DNA of 64,000 nucleotides, taken from the NCBI GenBank assembly GCA_920105625.2, contig OV050030.1, positions 82,487,400 through 82,551,399 on the forward strand. The letters run 5' to 3'. Position numbers and translations under genes: made by a program. The DNA is from Clusia tigrina (taxonomy: Eukaryota > Arthropoda > Insecta > Diptera > Clusiidae). The stretch's first letter is position 1, and each line of letters begins with the position of its first letter. Below are positions 1-10,027 of the stretch, piece by piece. The notes under the pieces are model-generated. The model saw nothing but the letters and a program-made list of their open reading frames with translations, did not search any database and had not been told where the DNA came from.

Positions 1-945
1 TATTGGCTGGAGTACCTCAAGGAATTGTTCTTGGACCGATACTGTACACACTATTGACCTCAGACTTACCAACAAACAAATATCTGCTCACCTCAACTTT
101 TGCCGATGACACTGCGATTTTAACTTGCCACAAGCACCGTCATATAGCATCGCGTGATCTCAACGAACATTTACACGTGGTTGAAAATTGGCTTTTGAAA
201 TGGCGCATCACAGTAAATGAACAAAAAACACACACATAACATTTACACTCAACAAACACACGTGTCCTCCAATCATACTCAACAACAAAACTATCCCACA
301 GGAGATAGAAGTGAAATAATTAGGCATTCACCTCGACAGACGCCTTACCTGGAGAACACACATAGAAAAGAAAAGAACGCACATCAAACTAAAAGCTGCA
401 AGCCTTAACTGGCCTTTAAATTCAAACTCAAAATTAAGCCTTGACTACAATGTACTCTTATACAAAGCCATAATAGTACCCATCTGGACATATGGAATTC
501 AGCTGTGGGGAGAAGCAAAAACATCAAACACCGAACTGTAGCAAAGGACCCAGTCTAGAATAACCTAAACATTCACCGAGATCTAGGTGTGCCTCTAATA
601 GGTCAGAGGCATTCAGATGTCAAAAAGAAGTACCAACTAAAATTAACGAACCACCCCAATATACTAGCTAGGAATTTACTACAAACAAGCCAATGACCCG
701 CTTGAAGAGAGCAGACTTATTACCATTGAAACTATTATTAAATAAGCCATCATTACTAATTTCTATAATTACTTTTATTTTTATTGTTTTTCTAAAATAA
801 TAAGTGTTCACTAATATTTTCTCCATACAGTCGCCAGGAGCAGTGATACATTGTTGTCTAGTTTTAAAATATATTTACTTATTGTTAGTCTGCATACGAG
901 TTGCAACAATAAATATGAATTGCTTAAAAAAAATAATAATAAAAG
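1..945 (+). pseudogene. Jockey-clade non-LTR element, RT C-terminal part and 3' end
   Basis: An open stretch at 3-239 carries the reverse-transcriptase motifs GVPQGIVLGP (domain B) and FADDTAIL (catalytic domain C). Jockey-like thumb-region sequence continues to about 560 in shifted frames with stops, including LTWRTHI and YGIQLWG. The element ends in an A-rich tail at about 928-945, after which the pol scrap of another element starts. It is the left-arm copy of the element at 29288-32040. It is clearly dead: the frame changes near 240 and several stops follow. The 5' part lies outside the window. Confidence 0.85.
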
Positions 946-1854
946 TTGCTGATGGTATGCTCTACTTCTTCGTTCTCGTCTATGATGGAATCTGTGTAAT
1001 TCACCCCTTCACACTTCTGAAAGAGCAGCGTTTCCATTCCCCGGGCATGGCTGAGGTTTCCCAAGTCTAAGTTGACTCAAGTCGAGACGTCCGTTAGCAG
1101 ATCAAATCCGATTATAGCGTCAAAGGGGTTTAGAGTGGGAAGCATGTAAAAGGTAGATGTAATTCCTAGCACATTCATTCCACATTTCCTAGTGATATGA
1201 ACAGTCCCCACCACAGTTTTGACCTTAACTGGATTGATTACCGGCTTTATTCCCCGCATGCCAGTTATATGCTAAATATAATTCTTGGCAGAGCAAGTCT
1301 CCACCAAGAATTTTAAACACTGTGATGCTAAGGTCATTTGAAGGTATGGGAGGAATGACCTCCCATCCCTAAAAATTAACCTCGTCGAAAGTTGTTTCCC
1401 CCTCAACATCGGCATCGGGGTCACCCCGTCTGTAGTTTCGGTGTCGACGACGACCTTCAACCCGGAAGCTTCCATTGGCCCAGCCACCAGGAGAAGAATC
1501 ACTTAAAAATTGACTCTTCAGTGTTTCGAATCGTGTGAAGGTGGTAGCTACGAAGGTGGCCTTTTTGTAGCTCGATTCCTCCCTTGAAATTGCTAGCTAT
1601 CCGAGTATCCTTTCCGCATATGAGGAGCGCTGGTAGAAGCTCCAAACCGGTTTGCATTGAAGGGATTTCGTGGAGGAGCATCTATGGCGGGTAACGTAGA
1701 CGGATTGTCCCATCGGGGTAGAGTTCTTGTCTGGTCGATGTCCCCAGCTCTTTGGCGACCAATGCAAGTCGAGCTGAGTCGGGCTGATACATCCTTATAG
1801 GCTGCTGGTTGATACTATAATTGAAGGAGGGGTTTATTCCCTGGGGCCCCTGTC
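946..1854 (-). pseudogene. Pol/protease scrap of a second LTR retrotransposon
   Basis: Reading the minus strand, pieces at 1499-1681, 1272-1502 and 1077-1259 give a degraded retropepsin region. A stretch LKFLVETCSAKNY sits where a DTGA-type active site is expected, so the catalytic Asp is replaced by Glu. Further on, FDAIIGFDLL resembles the second half of gypsy-group proteases. Frames are broken by several stops. It abuts the 3' LTR at 1855 and the Jockey A-tail at 945, so it looks like the site into which both inserted. The family is not identified. Confidence 0.5.
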
Positions 1855-2370
1855 TGTTGGGGTCCGTGTTTGGTTGGCGGGGGACGTCCTTTCGGTTCTG
1901 CTGGGCGCGTAGCCGAAAACTTTAGAACACTCTCTTGAATAAAAACACCAGACCACTTTTTATGTTCAAAGATCAAATCACAAGAAGATTTATTCTTACA
2001 AATACTAATTCTTATATACTATTTCTTGATAGTCATCTCAGTCTGTGAACTGACCTTTCTGGTGTTCCAGTTCCGCACCTGTTAATTGGTGTCAGTTGGT
2101 CAAGCCAACTGACCTACTCTAAAAGTGTCGACGGTGCATTCTAAATTACAATGCCCTTCGTCGACTCGACTGCGGAACTGCAACACCCTAAAAGTTTACA
2201 TAATAAATATTACATAAATACTATTCATTTACAATAATTAGACCCTGAAAGTATGTGCTACTAACTTTACTAGCTTTAGCACATGCTAATCCCACATAAA
2301 GTGTGGCATCTTTTAGGAGTCGATGCTGTGAGTCAATTACTCGTAGGTAGCTTGATTCTAACTCACAACA
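1855..2370 (-). repeat. 3' LTR of copy A-left
   Basis: A 516-bp terminal repeat, read on the minus strand as TGTTGTGAG...CCCCAACA. It is the mirror of 27866-28381. It contains a TATATAAG motif, a nearby AATAAA and the 23-bp hairpin shared by all LTRs of the family. A purine tract precedes it on the minus strand (2371-2386), as expected for plus-strand priming. Its U3 differs clearly from that of the 5' LTR of the same element (15215-15740). Confidence 0.9.
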
Positions 2371-2386
2371 GCCTCCCCCGTTTCTA
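2371..2386 (-). other. Polypurine tract of copy A-left
   Basis: On the minus strand a run of A and G (AGAAACGGGGGAGGC) sits directly before the LTR start. This is the usual plus-strand primer position in LTR retroelements. The right-arm partner at 27850-27865 is G-richer, with seven Gs in a row. Confidence 0.7.
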
Positions 2387-2802
2387 AAAGAAGTGAGTAC
2401 AACTAACTTGTAATGAATCTACAGTATTTTTTCTCTTTTCTGCATTTTAAACAATCTGTGCATTTCCTTAAACCTACGTATAGTTTTTCTCTTTTTTTAA
2501 AATCGCTTTATTTGGGTTCTATTATTGTATTCTTTTCTTTTTTACTTTTGCGTTTTTTTTCTTTTTTTACTCTTATTACTTCTTTTATAGTTTTTTTCTT
2601 CCTTGTGTTTCTGTTGTTTTATTTTGTTCTTTTATTTCTATCTTTTTTTTTTTTTAGCTATATTCCCCTTTTTATATTTGGTGTTTCATCGACTCTTTTC
2701 TCATTGGCGTATATAGAATTTCAGACAACTACCGATAAAACAATTTAATTCTATATTTAAGATCTTATATTCTACTATGATATTTATATCTAAAATCTTA
2801 TG
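2387..2802 (-). other. A-rich 3' untranslated region between env and 3' LTR
   Basis: About 400 bases, very T-rich on the plus strand (A-rich on the element strand), with no credible coding content. The long Phe/Leu/Ser-rich open frame here is a by-product of the homopolymer-like composition. The same tract occurs at 27435-27849, and a related one at 56400-56820 and 58136-58500, so it is a conserved part of this element family. Confidence 0.7.
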
Positions 2803-4586
2803 TTATACTTCTGCTAACTGCTGATCCGGTTGACGGCTGCCGAAGACGGTATGGTTATTGTGCTGAGCCGTTGGTGTGGTTGATTCGAGTCTTTGAAGAG
2901 CTGCTACTGTTTTGCACCATTTATTCGAAATAAGTGTCATCAGCAGCATTATTACTAGGATGAGCCCGGCTATACCGGCTACCCCTCCCTTCATCCAGGT
3001 GTGCACTATCTCAAGGGAATTGGCGAGGTGTGATAGCCTTTCAACATCTTCGGCCTCCTTAAACCAAGTCGCTGATCGCTCTGCTATTCGTTGTTAGGGT
3101 TCTTCGTAGGTCCTGGAAATGCATGAGTGAGACTGTGTTCGGTGTTGTGAGAGTATGGCCAGAGTCACTTCGTTTGTGATTTCCCAGCAGCTCCTGCAGT
3201 TTTGTCTTTAAACGGTTTGTTCCCATGACGGACGTTGAGAATTTGTACCGTGATTCTTCTTGACTTTTATGGACTAACATTACTCCTTTACCAATTATTC
3301 TGCAACCAGCTTCGATGGTCATAAAACCGGTATCTACCAATTCCAACCGGTATGTACCAATTCCGTCTAAGCACACTGCCGTGAAAGTCAAAATGGTAGA
3401 GCCATCTGTTTATGGTTCTGGTAGCTATCAGAATTCCTCCCGTGGCTGGAATGGCTATGTGATCGCACTGATCCCGTTCATGCTTCAAGACTTCTATTTC
3501 GCAATATTCGCTTGCTCGGGTTATTATTTTCCCAGGATGGTAGCATAAATGTTTTGTTGTGCCCACCTCCCGACATTTCCCCTCGTCCTCTATTGACAGG
3601 CCGATATAATGCTCTTGTGTCTGGCTTGCGGCTATATAATCGTATCTCGTCTTTGGCAACACGCACCAATCTGTGTTTAGTCGTTTGGGTATAGGGTACA
3701 CCTTGTGCATCGTAAATAACTCCAATAATGGCACTGAAATCTTAACGACCACTCTTAAACCGTTCTCCGCTTCTTCTGTTCGAACCTCGGCCAGTTCATA
3801 AAACTGCTCCGGTGCCTCGCTATACCATGCAATTCCTTTCATCGACTTTGGAGCTGCTTTGAGTAACTCATCTGACATCAGGAACAACGGGTGTAGCTTG
3901 CCATGTAATAGGTCATCAAGCACCACTATATCCGTTTGTTGTTGATCCTGGATCCTCAGTAACTCCTCAGAAATAACTTTCCCCAACATAAAAGACTCTG
4001 CCAAGTTCACTTCTGCTTCCTCCTGTCTCTTTCCCTGGTATCCTGCTCTCATCACAGTCACCTCTTTTCCCCGCAATAACAATGTCTGTGACTGCTTCTT
4101 CTCAAGATCCTGTAAGTGACCATATATTTGGTCTGAATCTCGGTGGTCCATCGTACCTATCGCCTATTTCAGAATTTCCCCGCCAGCGTCAATTAGTGAC
4201 CGGCGTATCCTCCCCTTTAGGGACAGTGATTTTTTTTTCCAGAAATCTCCTCACTTGCCTCTATTTCCCGTGTCGAAGCATCGCATCTACGCTTTAGCTC
4301 GGTCCCGCTGGCCGCTGCATGCCTCTCACATATCTTCCTGGTTGTCTCCTTCATGCCTTTGAACTGTTCCACAATAATCCCCAATTCTGTTCGTGGAAAC
4401 TTAGTTATAACCATCCACTAGATTTTGGCGAACCATACATCTCCTGTTTTCTCCAGTAATATATCCGTGTCCGGTAGTTTGTCCAACCGCACTCCTGCAC
4501 TTATCCTGTCGGTAACCGCCAGCAACATCACTAACATGATCTACGAGTATAACCGTACAAAAAAGGTAAAATTTTACACTAAACAT
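2803..4586 (-). pseudogene. env: Env pseudogene of copy A-left (baculovirus-F-like)
   Basis: Mirror copy of the env described at 25651-27434. The minus strand carries, in order, a signal-peptide-like start near 4586, a central 287-residue open piece (3288-4151), a cysteine-containing piece (3059-3391) and a membrane-anchor piece (2803-3006) with the hydrophobic stretch GIAGLILVIMLLMTLI. Frames change between pieces, so no full protein can be made. The 287-residue piece is identical in amino-acid sequence to the right arm. The rosa transposon ends 21 bases upstream of the start codon, separating env from its promoter and presumed splice acceptor. Confidence 0.72.
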
Positions 4587-4606
4587 ACGATACTTCTGTA
4601 TAAATA

Positions 4607-5889
4607 AAGGGTTTCCCAATAAGAGGTGTTTTTTTGGTATTCCAAGAAAAATGCCATTTTTTGAAATAAATGATCGGATGTTTATTTCCTATTAAAGAGG
4701 AAGGTATGCCGTTAATAATGAAAAACAATATCAGCCAAATGGCCACCACGACCACGCTTACAGGACCATATCCTTTTCATGAAATTTTCCATGACCAAAT
4801 AGCAAAGTGGCTGCCCTATGTCCTCGACAGCCTCACGAATTCTATCTTTGAGGTCTTGAATCAATGCTGGGCTGCTGGCGTAGACCTAATCTTTCACGTG
4901 GCCCTCAAGGAATAAGTCGCAAGGTGTTAAATCACAAGATCTCGGTGGCCAATTGTGATCACCTCTTCGAGAGATAACACGGTCCGGAAACTCTTCCCGT
5001 AAAAGAGCAATGGTTTCGTTGCTTGTGTAGCACGTAGCGCCGTCTTGTTGAAATTAAACGTTGTCCAGATCAATACCATCCAACTCCGACCATAAAAAAT
5101 CATTAATCATCTCTCGATAGCGCCATCCATTCACCGTAACTGTTGATCCAACCTCATTTTCGAAAAAATAAGGTCCAATGACCCCGCCGGACCATAAACC
5201 GCACCAAACAGTCACACGTTGAGGATGGAGAGGCTTCTCAACAATAACTCTTGGGTTTTCCGAGCCCCAGATGCGACAGTTTTGCTTGTTGACGTAGCCA
5301 CCGTGGTGGAAATGGGCCTCACCAGTCAAGATGATTTTTCGATGGAATTCCGGATCATTTTCATGCATTTCAAGGACCCAATCAGCAAAGACACGTTGTT
5401 GATGATCGGCCGGCTTGAGATCTTGTGTTAACTGAACTTTATAAGCCTTAAGACCCAAGTCTTTATGCAAAATATGGTGTAATGACGTTTGTGGAATGTC
5501 CAATTCCAAAGAACGACGAGGAATGGACAAACCTGGGTTTTCTTCAACAGTTTGGGCTACAGGAGAAATATTCTCAGTTGTTCTTGAGCGACGTGCACTG
5601 GTTTTATTCTTCACATCTTCACAACTTGTCCCAACAGCTCAAATTTTTCCACCAATTTCTGTATTGCGATCCGACAAGGTGCTTCACGACGACCCAAAAA
5701 TGCTTTAGTTTTGCGAACTGTGACTGCACGATTCTCACCATTTTTGTAGTGAATTTTAATAATTTCAATTACCATTTTTAGTAATGGCGTAGTTTCTACT
5801 TGTCAAATATCAAAGAATAAAAGCTTCAAAAGTGACAGCTACCGAAATACCGGGTGATTCAAAATAACACCTCTTGTTAGAAATCCCTT
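4607..5889 (-). mobile_element. Rosa-type (DD41D) Tc1/mariner element, left arm
   Basis: A 1283-bp DNA transposon bounded by imperfect inverted ends (AAGGG..., with a shared AAGAGGTGTT core) and flanked by TA, the target duplication of the Tc1/mariner superfamily. It lies in the untranslated region just before env of copy A-left. It mirrors 24348-25630, so the insertion predates formation of the palindrome. Confidence 0.88.
5054..5614 (-). pseudogene. DD41D transposase pseudogene, left arm
   Basis: Identical in its 186 readable residues to the right-arm copy (24623-25183). The first catalytic Asp is replaced by Gly (TGEAHF where S/T-D-E-A-H-F is typical), and a TAA interrupts the frame just before the second catalytic motif QQDGA. 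Both defects are shared by the two arms, so the transposase was dead before the duplication. Confidence 0.85.
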
Positions 5890-6570
5890 TATATAACAAT
5901 ATTTTCATAACATGCTTATTCTATAATTGAATGCTATATCATTCAATTTACGTCCACTCGTCTTTTCCCCTTAAATTATTGGATTCGCTACTGCATCCTA
6001 GAGGAAAAGAGGACTGGACTATGTCTTATTATCACCATTTAGGGCATCAGTTTTGCTTCGCTTAATTTTTCCATGCTTTGCTTTCAAATGTGAGTTGTCA
6101 CTCATTTAAATTTCGAGCAAATCCCTTTGCTCATCCGAAAAAAACAAGATTATACAAGATAACCCCGTTTATGTTAAAAAATTGCCCATTGCATGACTGA
6201 ACTTTTCATTGCATATAATTACTTTTTATTTAAATTTACTTCTAGCCTGATATGTATATATCCATAAACGTGTACTCTCCTTATACCTTGTAACTTTCGC
6301 GGATATGACTACATACATACATTCAAGGCACGCTTAATTACTTAGAATCAATTACTAACGCTAGCTCGCAAATAACCTATACATATTTTATTATGTCAAC
6401 ATTTACATTTTTTAATATCCCACTCGCTAATTCCCCAATCAATTAACAGCAAAACCCTATGTATATTTACATATAGTCTGCTGCAGAATCTGCAAATTCC
6501 TAATTTCTAATTATCCGTCTCCATATACTTATCTATATGTATACATCAAAAATACATACCTGTTTAAATA
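5890..6570 (-). other. Pol-env spacer of copy A-left, with env splice-acceptor-like site
   Basis: No coding potential seen. The sequence is A+T-rich and is homologous to 23667-24347, 54661-55244 and parts of 59841-60300. At about 5998-6017 (minus strand) a pyrimidine run ends in TCTAG, a possible 3' splice site for a subgenomic env RNA. The spacer ends at the start of the tandem duplication. Confidence 0.6.
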
Positions 6571-6847
6571 TATATCCGCATATTTATTCTAGACCCAGCA
6601 CCCCCATAATTGAAACATGGTCGTAGGGTACTTGCGTAAAAGAAAAATTCTAGCCGAATCCGCCTACTACTGAGTGACCTGATTACTGTATCGGTGGTCG
6701 AATTGGGAACATGTCCCAGCACTTTAGCCCAGCTAATTTGGTTTAATTTTTCTGTTTTTCCTTTCCTTTCTTTCTTCGCATACCTCGTTCATTGCTAAAA
6801 CTTGTCTGTTTAGCACTTTTCCGAAAACAGACCTCTTATTGATTTAC

Positions 6848-6854
6848 TATAAAA
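6848..6854 (+). promoter_or_regulatory. TATA box of the antisense cassette, unit 1
   Basis: TATAAAA lies 49 bases before the ATG at 6903. About 25-30 bases downstream is an initiator-like TTTAGCACAGTT. Unit 2 has the same motif 1174 bases further on and the right arm has it at about 23383-23389 (minus). This is a sequence-level prediction only. Confidence 0.45.
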
Positions 6855-6902
6855 CCGTGTTTATGCACTGCATTTTAGCACAGTTAACTTTTACCAGCCA
6901 TC

Positions 6903-7286
6903 ATGAACACCTATCTCCGACAGTGTATGTTGGACTTTAATCAGGTACGCAAAACCCTGATAGAAGAGTCGGTGCCCCTAATCTATCCCGCTTGCGCGGC
7001 CCTAAATCTAGAGGAACACCGCCGTTTACTGGATCTACCCCGTGGATCTTACACACCGATATAAGCCACCCTAATCAACTACCTCAAAGAGATCGAAACC
7101 CAATGGGATTACCCGGAGGCAGTGGAAATATCGTGGAAGCTCCTGCTGACGTCGAGGCTCAACCCGGAAGACCAGGGAGTCGAGAGAGTCCTGGGGCGAC
7201 TCCTAGTTGTACTGCACCGGGAGCACGAAATGAACGTGCCCGGATTCCCACCCGGGAATCCGCTAATTATTTCTAAATTCTACTAA
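6903..7286 (+). pseudogene. Unknown small gene antisense to copy A, unit 1
   Basis: ATG at 6903 opens a frame of 127 codons with one TAA at 7062 (codon 54), ending with TAA at 7284. The product before the stop is leucine- and charge-rich (MNTYLRQCMLDFNQVRKTL...), and so is the part after it (LINYLKEIETQWDYPEAVEI...). Upstream are a TATA box and initiator-like motif; AATAAA follows at 7285 and 7301, so the cassette resembles a compact RNA polymerase II gene. A second, proline- and glycine-rich open frame of 94 codons overlaps at 6992-7276. I do not recognise either protein. Copies B and C lack the cassette at the same place. It may be a captured gene, an accessory antisense gene or a foreign insertion. 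Confidence 0.4.
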
Positions 7287-8076
7287 TAAAAGTGAAAACA
7301 AATAAAAGCAAATTATCATATGCAAACTCTCGACTACTTATTTCTTATTCTTATCCCACAGCTATTGAGTAAGTAAACCCTCTCTCTCTCCCTCTCTTGA
7401 TGCCCTTATGCTCCCTATCCACTAGTGGCCACAACGCTTACGCGTCAAGTTTATGTTACCTACCCATGACCACCTCATGATTTTATTTCTCTTGTAGAAT
7501 TATTATTTACTCTACAGTGCTTCATTCGGTGTATGTACTCGTATATATACTCGTATATATATATATATATATTTAAAAATATTCTTCTTTATGGTGCCTC
7601 ATTCGGCTACAGTGCCTAATAAGCACATTTTCATTTCGGCACTTTTATTCGCCCGAGTTTAAGTGGCACACTTCTACTGGCATTGACTTTGAACGTCAGA
7701 ACCGTGATATTTGATATACTTACGCGACATCAGTTTGTTTACGTTATATCCGCATATTTATTCTAGACCCAGCACCCCCATAATTGAAACATGGTCGTAG
7801 GGTACTTGCGTAAAAGAAAAATTCTAGCCGAATCCGCCTACTACTGAGTGACCTGATTACTGTATCGGTGGTCGAATTGGGAACATGTCCCAGCACTTTA
7901 GCCCAGCTAATTTGGTTTAATTTTTCTGTTTTTCCTTTCCTTTCTTTCTTCGCATACCTCGTTCATTGCTAAAACTTGTCTGTTTAGCACTTTTCCGAAA
8001 ACAGACCTCTTATTGATTTACTATAAAACCGTGCTTATGCACTGCATTTTAGCACAGTTAACTTTTACCAGCCATC

Positions 8077-8460
8077 ATGAACACCTATCTCCGACAGTGT
8101 ATGTTGGACTTTAATCAGGTACGCAAAACCCTGATAGAAGAGTCGGTGCCCCTAATCTATCCCGCTTGCGCGGCCCTAAATCTAGAGGAACACCGCCGTT
8201 TACTGGATCTACCCCGTGGATCTTACACACCGATATAAGCCACCCTAATCAACTACCTCAAAGAGATCGAAACCCAATGGGATTACCCGGAGGCAGTGGA
8301 AATATCGTGGAAGCTCCTGCTGACGTCGAGGCTCAACCCGGAAGACCAGGGAGTCGAGAGAGTCCTGGGGCGACTCCTAGTTGTACTTCACCGGGAGCAC
8401 GAAATGAACGTGCCCGGATTCCCACCCGGGAATCCGCTAATTATTTCTAAATTCTACTAA
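8077..8460 (+). pseudogene. Unknown small gene antisense to copy A, unit 2
   Basis: Second tandem copy of the cassette, 1174 bases downstream of the first, with the same ATG, internal TAA (8236) and final TAA. A few private base changes are visible, including one in the sequence between TATA box and ATG and one Ala-to-Ser change in the overlapping frame. No function is recognised. Confidence 0.4.
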
Positions 8461-8965
8461 TAAAAGTGAAAACAAATAAAAACAAATTATCATATGCAAA
8501 CTCCCGACTACTTATTTCTTATTCTTATCCCACAGCTATTGAGTAAGTAAACCCTCTCTCTCTCCCTCTCTTGATGCCCTTATGCTCCCTATCCACTAGT
8601 GGCCACAACGCTTACGCGTCAAGTTTATGTTACCTACCCATGACCACCTCATGATTTTATTTCTCTTGTAGAATTATTATTTACTCTACAGTGCTTCATT
8701 CGGTGTATGTACTCGTATATATACTCGTATATATATATATATATATATTTAAAAATATTCTTCTTTATGGTGCCTCATTCGGCTACAGTGCCTAATAAGC
8801 ACATTTTCATTTCGGCACTTTTATTCGCCCGAGTTTAAGTGGCACACTTCTACTGGCATTGACTTTGAACGTCAGAACCGTGATATTTGATATACTTACG
8901 CGACATCAGTTTGTTTACGTTATTATATCGTGTTTACACTTGTAAAACACTGCCAACACATGTCT

Positions 8966-10027
8966 CTAATTGTGTTGCCTTGTATGGAAAAATTTAAACA
9001 AATTATTATGTAGATTTTTATTCTTGCCCTTAATCGTTACGACTGTTGTAGCTGGGCTGCGGATTGCTGCTACTGAATACGGACCTATCCAAAGAGATGA
9101 GAATTTGCTTCTCCTAGCCTGATTCTTCATTAATACTTGGTCACCCACATGAAAGATTACTGGGTTTAGTACCTTGTTATAGGCTTCCCTGGCTTCTCGT
9201 TTAGCACAATCCTGGTTTTCTCTGACCAACTCGTGCGCTCGCTGTAGCTGGTACTTTTGCACTTTATTGGGGTCATCAGCATTGTACACTGGCGCACATT
9301 TGCGCTTCAAATTTGCTGGCATGTTGAAACAAACCCGTAGAGTGTTCTAAACGGAGTTTCCTTCGTTGATACATGCACAGTATTGTTGTGTACATACATT
9401 GCAGTGGTCAACCATTGATGCTAATACGAGCCGTATTTCTTGGCAAAACTGCGCATGAACTCGGCCAGAGGTCGATGACTACGCTCCAATGACCCATTCG
9501 CCTGGGGATGATATGTTGTTATATGCAATTTCTTGATTCCCAGCATTTTACACGTTTCTGAGAATAGTTTCAATACAAAATTTGAAACATTGTCGGTTAT
9601 CAAGACCTTAGGTATGTTGTACCGTGCTCTAATTTCATCAAAGAATGCCTGGGCCACCGTACTCAGCATCGGGTATAGCCACGCACGCCATATACTTTGA
9701 GAAATCGCCTTGGAACGTCAAAATGTATTTATTTCCCGAAACTGTCTCAGGTAAAATACCGACAATATCCATATGAACTTTGTCAAATGGCTGTTTTGGT
9801 GTGTCAGTTAACACCATTGGCATCTTTGTTAGCCTTGAACTCTTGTTGGCCTGACATTTTGAACAACTCGGTATATATTTGTTTATGTTTCTGAGCATAT
9901 CTTTCCATCCGTATACTCGCCTAATTCTGTCATGGGTTTTCCAAAATCCCTGATGTCCACCTAGAGGTGAATCATGGAAACCCTTTAACACAGCCTGGAT
10001 ATCTTTTTTATCTTCCAGCCATTCCAC
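8966..10027 (-). pseudogene. pol: Integrase region of pol, copy A-left
   Basis: Three minus-strand pieces (9638-10027, 9421-9669, 8966-9322) show the zinc-binding N-terminus (GFHDSPLGGHQGFWKTHDRI and CSKCQA), the core with HMDIVG, and HPQANGSLERSH carrying the catalytic Glu, then a C-terminal region with VGDQVLMKN. The frame breaks at about 9668 through a 5-base deletion compared with copy B, and again near 9421 and 9340. The conserved D-N-G after the second Asp reads D-N-V. Confidence 0.85.

Larger units (their letters stand above)
6571..8920. repeat. Tandem duplication, period 1174 bp, left arm only
   Basis: The unit at 6571-7744 is repeated at 7745-8920; the second copy is 2 bp longer in a (TA)n run. 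The unit spans the antisense small-gene cassette and the noncoding DNA up to the end of pol. The right arm has one unit. Where the two units differ (for example in the promoter and near the polyadenylation signal), unit 1 agrees with the right arm and unit 2 has private changes. Confidence 0.95.

Noticed and set aside
2413..2748. Hydrophobic 111-codon frame that could be read as a membrane protein
   Set aside because: It arises from a T-rich (A-rich on the element strand) untranslated tract of the LTR element; the mirror tract at 27580-27822 differs by indels that do not respect codons.
5482..5781. Overlapping plus-strand frames across the rosa transposase, left arm
   Set aside because: They are shadows on the opposite strand of the recognisable DD41D transposase.
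7381..7400. CT-rich run and CAG near the cassette as an intron end
   Set aside because: A pyrimidine run with CCACAG exists at about 7358, but no matching donor or exon is evident, so a splicing model is not supported.
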